Source: Enoplosus armatus
Taxonomy: Eukaryota; Chordata; Actinopteri; Centrarchiformes; Enoplosidae
Assembly (NCBI RefSeq): GCF_043641665.1
Contig: NC_092182.1
Span: 21,203,241-21,267,240, forward strand
Reading direction: 5' to 3'
DNA: 64,000 nt
Shown in pieces: positions 37,501-47,050 of the stretch. A program made the position numbers and the translations under genes. How positions within the stretch are numbered: the first letter of the stretch is position 1; each line of letters opens with the position of its first letter. Below the pieces are notes generated by a model. It made no database searches, was not told the DNA's origin, and saw nothing but the letters and a program-made list of their open reading frames with translations.

Positions 37501-40500
37501 TTTAGATAATATTATTAAATATTTCAAGATGATCCAGCATTTTCTGTGTAAACTGACATGTAAATAGGGATAACACAAGCAAATGCTATGCCAAGTTCTG
37601 AACCAAATTAGCATGACTATCTCTGCCTCCTTAAATGTAACCCGCCAAAGGTTTGTTGTACTTGTTCTCATTTTCTTTTTGCAAGAACAGAATGCAAGTG
37701 AGTTAATTTACATCCCCATCTTCTTTATATCTCCTGTGTGTTGGCTTTGCTCTGACTACTACACCCTCACAACAGTTAACATGGAGCACTCCCACTGGAT
37801 TCAGAGTGCTCATAATGAGCAGTACATACTGTAAGACCCGCGGACGGGTCAGAAGTCAGAAACCTTTCCAGAGGAATGTGACTGTCTGACAGCTTTCCAA
37901 TGTGTGAAACATCTCTGTAAAAGAAAACGTAGCCAAGTTTTCTGTTATAATGAACTCTGGACTGTCCCACATCATGGGCCTCTTGGTATTAGTAGTGAGT
38001 GTTTAATACTGATATAAACATGCACCCCCAACGGACTTTATTTATGTAAGTAGCAGGCGTAATAAGATAATAGTCGGTGTTGTAATAAATTCAGTATCCT
38101 TGCCATAAACATCAATGTTTATGTCCTGTTGAAAACGTGAGTGGTTAATATTAATTAGAATATTGGACAATTCACATTTAACCTTAAATTCATTGTAGTT
38201 TACGTGAAGAAAACTGACAATGATTCTCACTGGCTAGCTGTTTATCTCCAGGTAAAGGATTACCTCAATTAGCAGAAAAATTCATCTTACAATATTACAT
38301 ATAACTCAGTCACAAAGTTGTTTTTCAGCTCTCTAGCTTGCAAATTTTAGTCATAAAGAAAAAACGAAGATAAAATGTTAAAAGATAAAGAGATAAAAAG
38401 ATAAAATGTTTATCTGCTAAATCTTATGTCAGTCAGATTTGTATCTGGTGTTTTTCTACATAGCACACGTCTACATATGTTGTAAATGAATGATTTCAAG
38501 TTTAGTGAAGTTTTGTACTAAAATTTGTAAAGTTGACTTAATAATTAATGGATGAGGCTGAATTAATACATTTCATGACGATTTTGTTATACGACTAAAG
38601 AAGCAGTTCATGACCACAGCAGTTGTTTTAGGAAATGTGCCATGTGCACACGTACAAATGTCTTTAGAGTTGACTGGCAGGAGGTTGAAAACATTATGAT
38701 TATGAGTTTAGATATTTAGATATTTTTTCATTTGAACATCACATTTATGTCATTCATGATACAATTTGCTTGTAATAACTATAAATATATTTAAGAAGTC
38801 TACAGTCATGAAGGTGGACATCTGTAATGAGTGAGACACCCTATGTTCGTATTTGAACTGCAGTACATATTATTCCTATTTCTAGCACAGTTCAGTCTAA
38901 ATTGTGAGCACCCAAAACAGGGAAAATTGGCCAGAAGTCTTCTTTGTGGGGAAAAAGGCTCTGCTCGCTCCAGTTTCTAGAAGTCCACAGGGTACAAATG
39001 ATACAAGTCCATCTTGAGCTTTTTAAAACTCTTTGAAAAGTCTTTAGAATTAGGCATAGATACTGTGATTGATAGAGTACCAACATGGACTGACCCACAG
39101 TAATCTCGGGGGGGGCATCATTGAATGCTGATCACAGAGGTTCAGCTGGTCCAGGGATCCCTGGTCTTTAATAATTTTCACTTGGCATGAAAGACCTGTA
39201 ATAGGCAGAATATAAACTATAGAAGATATAGTTCAAGGAAGGAGAAATTAGCAGGGTGCCCCAGCGTTTTGCAGTCTGAAGCGCATTGGAGGTGAATTGC
39301 TTGCGGCAGGTGTTACAGAACAAGCAGAACGATCACGCTGTGGAATCGCGAGGATGACGGGGTCATTAAAAGCCATATGTTTGCATGGAAATATTGATCA
39401 GCCTATTAATGTAGAACAGCAATTAAAGCTGCGTATTTAAGCCAGGCATTGATTTCATGGGTCAGTCAGCAAAAGGTAATCGATGGAGTGTAATTTAACA
39501 TGACTTACGTGTTTGATAAGTGCTGTGTAAAATGTATATCTTTGTATATTTGAGTCATATTAGACATTTGCAAACGTCAACAGACTCTTGATATCTTATT
39601 TTTTTTAAAGATCTTCACGGCTGTCAGATGGATAAGCATGTACATGGGCTGCAAGCTGAAGGTTTGCCGTTCAGTCCTCACCTGAAACGCCTGTGGCTGA
39701 AAATAACAACTGCTCTTATCGTGTCTCTAATACTGTTGCACTGGAGGACTGCTTGTTCTGTCAAAGAGTTCTTTACCAAACAATGACAGTTTTCAATGTC
39801 CCTGCTTTGCTTTCACGGGGATGAATTGTTACCAGAATAGGCATTCCTGAAAAAGCAATTATTCAGATTTTGCAGTTCATCAGAAATGTAAGCATAGTGT
39901 GGAAAGTTTTTTAAAGTGTTCCCCAATCCTTCCTCTTGTTCATCCATCCATTCATGTTTTAATTTGTACTATACATTATTTTTTATTATGCACTACATTT
40001 AGCTATAGGCTCTCTGACCTCTACTTGAATGAATCCAATGTATTTTGTATCAGTGCATCCCACAATGTTGACCACAAAGATACACAGAGCTGGAACAAAC
40101 TTACAGAGGATATTACAGTCTTCTAACCGCCTTTAAACTTAATATTAAGTCACTTGAGTGCTGCACTTTCTTCTATTTATTGCTCTGTGCTTTCATCTTT
40201 TTAACTTCTTCTAGCTTTTTGAATTTGTGTTTTTCTTATTGCATGTCTTTTATGGCTTATAAAGCACTTTGAAATGCCTTTGTGTATGAAATGTGCTTTT
40301 TAAATGCACCTGGCTTGCCTTGCCAAATAAATAAATGAACAAATGAATGAATGAATGATAAAGAGTACGCTCAGAAAGCTTTCCAAAACCTGCCGACTCA
40401 CCAACATGTTCCCACTGTTTCTGTGTGATGTTTTGTTTATTGTCATCAGTGCAGTTTTTGCCAGTTGCCCTTGTTGGCTGTCAGGACTTTGCAGTAACTT

Positions 40501-42998
40501 TGCCGTTCTTTGCTGCTCAGCTGTCCAAACATACAGTAACTAATGCTGAACTGTTTTCATTTGTCTATGTCCCAAGGTAATTAGATTCTGTCACTGGTCT
40601 TTATTGTCTACATCAGTTCATCACTCTTGAGATTTACTACAAAGTTTTCTTTTGTAGATGTGAACTAATAACTGGTTGACTTGCACTTGATACCTCAGGT
40701 CATTGTGTACTTGTGTTGTCCCAGAGTAGTTGTCACAGGAATACAAGAAATCAAAAGATATTTAGAGTTGGGCGAGGCTTCAGGGCTTCCAGAGGTCATG
40801 GATGTCATTCCAGCTGATTACCTCGAGACCTTCAATGTTCTGGGGTTAACTTTACAGCACACGGTTTTCTTAGACCTGCTTTGAACTGCTAGGATCATAG
40901 AAATTGCAATTTTGTATCTGTGACAGTCCTGGTCGTCACAGTGAAGCCAAGAGAGCTTGTGGGTCAGGCATGAAAAGGCCAAAAATCTCAAGGGAATACA
41001 GAAAGGGTGTCTTAAAGGGGTGACTCAGTTTGCGTTGTTGTTCATTGTATAAAACTACAGCCTCAAATATGACTTGTAATCTACTTATTCATACCAAATT
41101 CATGCAGTTTGCAGTTTACATCAATATTAACCCAAAGATACAAGTTAATTATGATTAAGCTTGATGATTTGTGCGATTTAAAGGGGGCACTGGGGTGGCC
41201 ATTCAGATTAGCTAGATTTTAGGTGAGATCATGCCACTCCTCGGAGAAGTCCCTGTAGAGCAAGTTCACTTATTGAGACTGAACTGTGCCAACATACTGT
41301 GCAGGACTGTAGGACAGAAGTAAAAAAGTGGCATTTTCCCCTTAAATTACAACATAAAGTAGACACATGGAAATCAACCGCAGTGCCCTCTAGCAACAGC
41401 CTTGAGCTAGTATTCATATGGAGGTTGTTTAAAATGTCACAATGAAATGCATCTGTTGTGACACTGAAAGTTGAATCATCCATTTCGGATGACACCTTTC
41501 AAGGAGTGATGAAGACCACATCATACATGCAACTCACCCAACATGGAGTCATGCACTTACAGAAGGCAGATCGTTTGTGAAATCTGATTTCTTTTTTTGC
41601 TCGCATACCTTTGTCGTCTGGGTGAACTCCTTCAGAACCGTCGACTTAACACGCAACGAGAAAGCAGGAGAGGAAACAGGACAGGTAAATTTTAATCCTG
41701 ACAAAAGCACCATGGCAGGTTGGAACTTCGACAGGATTATGGCCACGTTGAACATGAAACACCACAATATACAGTGTCACCCAGGAGTGGGAAGCACAAA
41801 CACAGACACAACTTAGGCAGAACGAAATATTCAGAGACACATCACACAACAAAAAAAGGTTAGTAATAGACACAGTATAATACACTATGTTAGCAATATG
41901 TACAGCAGCAACTGCAACTGCTGATTACACTTAACTTCAAGCTCGCTTCCAGCATTTTCTCATGGCTGACATCTCAGGATGATTCCTGCGCAGTGCTTGA
42001 GAGAAATAATGTGAAAGTACTTTGTGGAAAAGCAATTTGTTGGAAATTAATGTAAAATAAGCCTTCATTTTGTCTTCTATCAAACAAGGACACCATTTCA
42101 TTTTCAGTTTTCTCTTCAGCTGTGGCACTTGCATTGATCCTCCATGATGATTTTCTTGCTCATCCTTGAAGCCATCATCTGTATGTCAGTGTTGTTCTTC
42201 CGATACACTCAGAGTGACCCTGAGTGGAGATTCTTTGACTTTTTCTATTTGTCATGAAGAGATTTTTTTTTTTTCCACAGTGTGCACTCGTTCAGTGATT
42301 ACAGCTTATTTGCATTTCATCTTCTGGCATCGGTGACTCCTCTGATCATTTATTTGACCGACATATTCATAATCGCATCCTTGGCGAGGAGAAGTTGATG
42401 AACAATATGGTCAGCGCCACATTCAAACGTTTTTTCAGATAGCGTCCATTTAAAAAGTAGCATCTGTGACCTTGTTGACATAAATGTGGTCTTTGCTGTT
42501 GAGTTTTCTTGACATCATGGAGGATACACTCTACACTGCAGGGATTTGAAACACCATGAATATTACTTGGACGGCTTCCACTTGATAAAAGAAGCTGTGG
42601 TGCTTATCTTTGTTTTCTCTTCGCTGAAATGGTCAGCCCTCAACATCATACAGCATTATTCAGATGTCTTGGGTACGCCACGTCTTCAAAAAAGATGTAT
42701 TTTGTAGACACCGACCTTGTGAAATCTTCGAAGTGGTAGGCTTCCCAGGTGTTTTCTTTTCTTGCAGCGTTTCATTTTTTCTTGAATGCAATACCACATA
42801 TATATTTATTTTGTATAGAGATTAGTTGTGTAAGTCGAATGGATCCTGTTCATCTTTATTCCGCGGGCAAGAGTAAATAGGTGGAGACAGCTGCGATACC
42901 AACCCGTGACTGACCTAACCAGAGAGGCCGTACATCACCCAGCACTTACCCGCCTGCCCAGCGGCAGTTTGGTCGGTCACCTTTGACCTCTTCCACAT
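23695..42998 (-). CDS. igfn1: igfn1-like copy C, complete (25 coding exons, 1520 aa)
   Basis: Complete paralogue of copy B. Exons in transcript order: 42950-42998, 36932-37051, 36312-36454, 35720-35819, 35544-35588, 34532-34565, 34205-34388, 33928-34041, 33672-33840, 33200-33472, 32328-33020, 31771-31875, 30334-30483, 28923-29047, 28630-28771, 28171-28464, 27776-28072, 27027-27206, 26807-26935, 26401-26709, 25464-25549, 25166-25358, 24763-25059, 23818-24144, 23695-23699. The sum is 4563 nt, phases all close, and every donor is GT. Order: Ig1 (aa 17-138), spacer, Ig2, Ig3 (to 411), linker over three exons (411-727), Ig4, Ig5, FN3-1 to 3 (914-1219), Ig6, FN3-4, Ig7. From exon 14 onward exon lengths equal copy B exons 12-23. 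The start is MWKRSKVTDQTAAGQA. It differs from B in its longer linker and in large introns, including 5.9 kb intron 1. Confidence 0.95.
24145..24762. other. Copy C intron 23
   Basis: A 618-bp intron. ACAGGTACAGTA is repeated at about 24235 and 24260. Nothing else was recognised. Confidence 0.5.
25550..26400. other. Copy C intron 20
   Basis: An 851-bp AT-rich intron. No exon or element with clear ends was recognised. Confidence 0.5.
26401..28072 (-). other. igfn1: Copy C exons 17-20: FN3-1 to FN3-3
   Basis: FN3-1 (297 nt; FKWRPPKDSGGCKIGNYILE), FN3-2 (180 plus 129 nt; INLSWSPPANTGGTNILGYN, EYEFRVSAINNSGAGEFS), FN3-3 (309 nt; LSLSWTKPKDIEGVEDEAKG, YWVRVVATNDGGNGVPQ). The donor of exon 18 (ACAG then GTTGCA) is weak. 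The intron between FN3-1 and FN3-2 carries a repeat. Confidence 0.92.
27325..27735. repeat. Interspersed repeat in copy C intron 17
   Basis: The segment from CCCGGTCACACCAGACAG to CCAATCGCATCAGTCCCATT and TTGTTGCTGGGAAATTTAGC matches sequences I know as dispersed in fish genomes. It has higher GC than the flanks and includes GCTAACATGCTAGC-type words. No terminal repeats were defined. Confidence 0.45.
28171..29047 (-). other. igfn1: Copy C exons 14-16: Ig4 and Ig5
   Basis: Ig4: AELECKVSREDCEGIWYKDG, then FAGKYKFEADGRKTEALIVV (F-strand Cys replaced by Phe). Ig5: DPPRFDTEELEAFKTPITVK, then GREPIKVQWYLEGEEL and KNEFGTVEAFSQLIVL. Exon lengths of 125, 142 and 294 nt equal those of B. Confidence 0.88.
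29048..30333. other. Copy C intron 13
   Basis: A 1.29 kb intron between linker exon 13 and Ig4. It is AT-rich, with a short TA run near 29760. I see no additional linker exon, although short phase-1 low-complexity exons are hard to exclude. Confidence 0.45.
30334..33020 (-). other. igfn1: Copy C exons 11-13: expanded low-complexity linker
   Basis: Exon 11 (693 nt) starts ADKDPANKGKKAARKTTLAG, then a Glu/Lys helix, a Lys/Ala block, a long Gly/Ala stretch, and an acidic run (DDSFEDSDEEFEGE) ending GKRRKLVR. Exon 12 (31771-31875) encodes GEKSGKKGKRPKRKNVEVEE, strongly basic. Exon 13 (30334-30483) encodes EASGASGDNGTGPTSESAEN and ends GPLIMETVSG, similar to the GPLVPDTVIG end of the single B exon. 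All are phase 1-1, so each could be skipped without a frameshift. Exons 12 and 13 have good acceptors and GTAAGA donors but no counterpart in B. Confidence 0.82.
30484..32327. other. Copy C introns around linker exon 12
   Basis: Intron 12 (30484-31770) and intron 11 (31876-32327) flank the small basic exon 12. An ATA microsatellite lies near 32229-32243. No other exon was supported. Confidence 0.45.
33200..34041 (-). other. igfn1: Copy C exons 8-10: Ig2 and Ig3
   Basis: Exons 8-9 encode the degenerate Ig2 (LKDPSSKVFLYK, GVMVPFTKEEGDAMKHSLKQ, GTEDAGLYSVDVEGVNVFST). Exon 10 (273 nt) encodes Ig3 with ALFQCVLTAPMNEIKWYG (Cys and Trp) and DAGIYAAVAGIKSCNAWLVV. The F-strand Cys is absent, as in B. 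Confidence 0.88.
34205..35588 (-). other. igfn1: Copy C exons 5-7: charged spacer
   Basis: Exon 5 encodes VGFSKSKELQKKQGE, exon 6 DVTDFRKKLKKR. Exon 7 begins NPDGSREEKPMEPEEKVWEI, then LLSAEKKDYERICADYGITD and FRGMLKKLSEMKREREEE. It is homologous to copy B exons 5-7; exon 7 is 184 nt in both. Confidence 0.88.
34566..35543. other. Copy C intron 5
   Basis: A 978-bp intron between two very small exons (34 and 45 nt). No repeat or exon was identified. Introns 3 (35820-36311) and 2 (36455-36931) are similar in this respect. Confidence 0.45.
35720..37051 (-). other. igfn1: Copy C exons 2-4: Ig1
   Basis: KKKSKVPGVMITQFMEELPE, then TPTPTITWSRANGEIHYHPD and ADTYKCFATNEYGRAVCTVV. As in A and B the B-strand Cys position is Ala (FKAIVVG). 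Exon 3 is 143 nt, against 137 in B and 140 in A, so the D-E loop varies between copies. Confidence 0.9.
37052..42949. other. Copy C intron 1 (5.9 kb)
   Basis: The largest intron in the window. It contains an AAAGATAA-rich tract (about 38350-38410), a homeodomain/POU-motif-rich stretch (about 39290-39480), a GAAT/AAAT tetramer run (about 40325-40360), and a T-run at about 42262. The small open frames here lack splice signals and domains. Position and size make it a plausible site for muscle enhancers. Confidence 0.45.
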
Positions 42999-43035
42999 CT
43001 TGGTTTCCTCTGGAGCTCTGCTGATTCAGAAAGCT
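42999..43035 (-). other. 5' UTR part of copy C coding exon 1
   Basis: The acceptor TTTTTTGCTGCAG is followed by AGCTTTCTGAATCAGC and, after 37 nt, the ATG in AAACCAAGATG. Confidence 0.5.
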
Positions 43036-43037
43036 CT

Positions 43038-46000
43038 GCAGCAAAAAAGACAGAAGATACAAGAGGAAATATTTAGCACTGCATACATGCATGGCTCAAA
43101 AGCAAATCAGTGAACACTGACTGACATTCTCCTCAGAGCTTCAGGTGTCCGTCTTTTTAACTTTGAGAATGGTTGTGCTTTTAGTTGCTCATTCTCTTTT
43201 TGAACATTTAAGCAGATGCCACACAGCGGTGGTCATTGATTTATTTAAAACTTGTGGAGGAAAACCAGCTGCTCTAATTTGCTCAGATGGCTTTTTCTAA
43301 AGCCCACTGCAGTTACTCTAACCAGTCAGTAAGAGGCAGCAACCAATGTCATTTACAGTAACTGTTGGCCTTAACATGGGATGAATACCTATCTCAGGAA
43401 TCCTTTGAGGCATGCGTTAATTAAGCAAGGAACTTGTTGAAGCCTTAGATAAACAGGGTGAAGAGTTAGGCTTATTTTAAAATACTGTACGCGTTATCAC
43501 TGCTACAGCCTCGCATATATGCATGTATTAATGTATGTATACCATGTTTTAAATTACCTCCTCACAGGCTTTAGAGGGAAAAAAGTGCTAGAAGATGCAG
43601 CATCTCCCTTCACTTTATTAATATATACATATACAGTATTTATCAACTTTATTACCAAATGATATCCATTATTTTTCAAAAAAAGAAACAACATTTCTGA
43701 GTTTAGTTTTAGTCTTAGTTATGATCTTCATTGACACACCACAGGAGTTTTCCATACAAAAAACATGTAATGTGACACTTCAACTGACTCTCACTCACAA
43801 CTGACTCATATGACACTTGTTTGACCGTCACATGAGTCATATCCCCTCTCTGTTTTGAAATGTCACATGCATCACTTTATGCCATTGCTATTTTCTTCTT
43901 CTTGTAAAACTTGACCTAATGACTCAAGTTGAGAGGTCTTAACCTTCTCATTGGACAGGGACTTGAAGTAGGTGTGGTTACATAAGGGTAATTCATATTA
44001 TTGTCATCATTACTTTGCAGCTGAATGTAGATTTCCAGAAAATATTGTTGACTCGAAGAGGTGAGTGCTGTTTAAATTCTGCTTTCAGTGCTCAGTGTGA
44101 ATAACATTGCACTTTTGTCTTTAATTGGACAACCTAATATGGTAATATGACTGATTCTTTCCCCCGGTGCCTTAAAATACCTATTATTAGGATTTTGTTT
44201 ATGATTATGGATTTTCAAGTGCTGTTAAGTGCTGCCATAGCTGTATAATAGCTGTTTAATAATACAAAGAACGGTTGCTGTTGTGTACAGCTCACTTAGC
44301 ATGAAAACATCTTAAGTAACTATTAATTGCATGATTCTTTAAATGTCATTATCTTGTCCATCTACTGTAATAGATGCACACCTACTGTAGTATGATGCCG
44401 GGTTTACCAAAGGTTTTTACATTTTACACCTGTTCTAACAGCATGTGCACTCAACCTGCTCCCACTCCTCTAAACCTTTAAAGCCCCTGAAAATGTTCTA
44501 TTTCTCTCTGACATTAAATATTCATCACTAAATAAGCAACAATCAAAGTTCATGTTTGGAAAACAAAAACATCCTTAGTTATTAATTATTAAGAGAATAA
44601 CACTCTGCTAATCTCGTGATTATGTAAGACCCAATTGGCCATAATAAGAAACTGTTTGAGAAAATAGATTTTCAGGGGCTTTAAACGAATTTAAACAAAG
44701 CTGAAATGTCTGTTTGAAACATGTGTCTGGTTTTGTTGAACGGAGGGCTTCTCTTTTTTGACTTGCACCATAATTTCAAAAAACACTGAATCTTAAATAT
44801 TTCACCTCAAATTTTAAATATTTACAGTCTGTCCTGATGTGCCACTGAAAATAAAACCTGCTGTCTTGAATAGTAAGTGCTTTATTTTTAGTTGTACACA
44901 TGCTCCAGCATATGTTCAGCAAGGTTCTGGGCTCCAGCACCGATCTTGGCTCTTGGCGGATCTTGAAAATGAACTACGCAACACATATGGTAAAAGCAAA
45001 ACAGCCTGCAACAGGAGACATCTTGGCAGAAGGCCCTTTGCATTAAAGGAAACCCGTTCCTCTTCCCTCCCACCGAATAGTTTTGCCATTTTAGCTCATT
45101 ACATTTATAGTTTAATGTTTGGCCGAGGCTCTCGTCTGATTGAGTGAATTCTGGCCTGTGGGGGAGGGGACGTTGTAGACAGAATAACTGGCAGTAGATC
45201 CTGAGCATCTTTCCAAGTCGCTGTCCCTGAGATTTTAAAGATTTTATAGATGCTGTTGGCTGCATTACAGTAAAAAAAAAATGAAGAGCCATGCTTCATA
45301 ACATCATTACATATAACCAGTATGTAGGCAGGCTGGCTGTCACTGCGGGCAACATAACGAGTCACCAAGCTTAAAATTAGAGAAGGACTATCTGAAATGT
45401 TGGACCACTGTAGCAGAAAGAAAATATATCCAGCTTTTCACCGTCAGTCAACACTCAAAGTTTGCTCTGGCTCTTGCCTTCCCATGTCTTTACTGGTGAT
45501 GTCATGTTTATATATACAGTAAATATGTCTCTGTTACGTTGTGTACGCGCAATCATGAAAGAGAAAATAGTATTGATATGAATATGATAGACGAGTCTAT
45601 TTTCCTAATATGATGTTTGGTATCTTAATTTAAAAGATCTCTGTGTACAACACCACATTACTTAAAGTTGACCTCTTCTCGTATTATTATTTTTATTAAT
45701 ACAGTAACAGTCTTCAGAAGATGCCAGTGAGTTATTTGAAGTTTGTAAAAAAAAAAAAAAACACGCTTGAAATGCTTCACAGCACGAATTGCGCCTAATG
45801 TGTCAGTAGTACGTGACATGTCTCAGTGATTCAGCCAGCCACTGCAGATGACTGCACCACTGACCACGTACTCTTGAAATGGCATATGGTAGCTTCTCGA
45901 ATGTCCCTCGCTGCATTTCTCCACACATCGCCGACTGCAGCTGAGCGAACGAGACAGAAAGAGGCTTCAGCTCTGTAACTCACACAAAACTGGGCCTGGT

Positions 46001-46971
46001 GACAAGGCCTTTTGGTGTCTAATGAGCACTAATGGTGTTATTTGAACTTCCCAATGGATTTGCCCATTTGTTCAATTGCTGTAAGAGGGCTGACAAGTTG
46101 ATCCATGTACAGCATGTTTTTCAAAACATGTAAGAAACGCTTAAGCCTTAGCATGTTATGTGTGGCAACATGCTTTGATCATTCTGTGTTTATTCTCCTT
46201 CACTTTTCGTTTCTTTTAAATTGCTCGGGTCCTTTCAGATCTATGAAGTGTAATTGAAGGTAACTGCTTTTTACAATTTTTTTCATGTGCACAATGTGAG
46301 ACACAAGGATAGAAGGAACGGCCACAGTGCGAGCAGTATCAAACGCAGTCCTGTGTGTGTCTTTAATGTGAAAATAAATCCTATTTTCTGCCAAAATACA
46401 ACCCACACCCTCCATGCAGCTCAGGCTACATATCGATTTGATACCTCCATCTAAAGTTAGTCATCACCAAACAACCTCACAGCTCTGACCTCACCACTAT
46501 GATCCAGCCTCGCAGATTTAAAACTGTGAAATTCAAACTGAGAAGCTGATTTCATGCACCAACACCAAATCTGAGTGTCCTCTATATAACAAAATCCTAT
46601 ACAATGTTTAACGTATATCTAAATTATTAGTATGTTTACATACTTGGTAATTTGAGCAACTGAAATTAGACAGCACATAAAATCCTGTTTACTGTAAGTC
46701 ACTGTATTGTTGTAAGCACAACAACTTCAGGTCTTTGTAGAGCAAAAAAGAAGCATGTCTTCAATACACAGATGCATGACCAATTTAAGTTTTGTGCTGC
46801 ACCTATTTGTGCACCTGCTGTCGTCTTTCTGATGCTAACACTGACAGCACCTGTATTTTTCCCGATTATGTTCGCAGGGGCTGACTAATAAGAAATAGGT
46901 TGACTGGAATCCATATCTCCTCTCTGCTCAGAACATTTTCCCATCCAGCCTTCGTTTTGAGGGCCACCTAC
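43038..46971. other. Probable 5' UTR intron of copy C
   Basis: About 3.9 kb with no supported coding exon. It contains three AP-1 consensus sites (43802-43926) and a 13-A run near 45750. It would be an intron if the candidate exon at 46972 is right. Confidence 0.35.
43802..43926. promoter_or_regulatory. Cluster of three AP-1 (TGASTCA) sites, two in an inverted repeat
   Basis: TGACTCA at 43802-43808, TGAGTCA at 43833-43839 and TGACTCA at 43920-43926. The first two belong to a 13-bp inverted repeat (43802-43814 with 43827-43839, 12 of 13 matching). They lie about 0.8 kb upstream of the copy C start codon. Function is inferred only from motif density. Confidence 0.3.
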
Positions 46972-47050
46972 CTGCTCACAGTCCTCAGTGCTCTCAGCTC
47001 TGTTCCCTTTCAGGCAGCAGTCTGGTCACACTGTGCCGTCTCCTAATTTT
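46972..47050 (-). other. Candidate 5' untranslated exon of copy C
   Basis: The minus strand has CAGACTG, then GAGCACTGAGGACTGTGAGCA and G, before a donor GTAGGT at 46966-46971. CAGACTG and GAGCACTGAG recur, similarly spaced, in the copy A candidate. The upstream edge is not defined. Confidence 0.35.
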
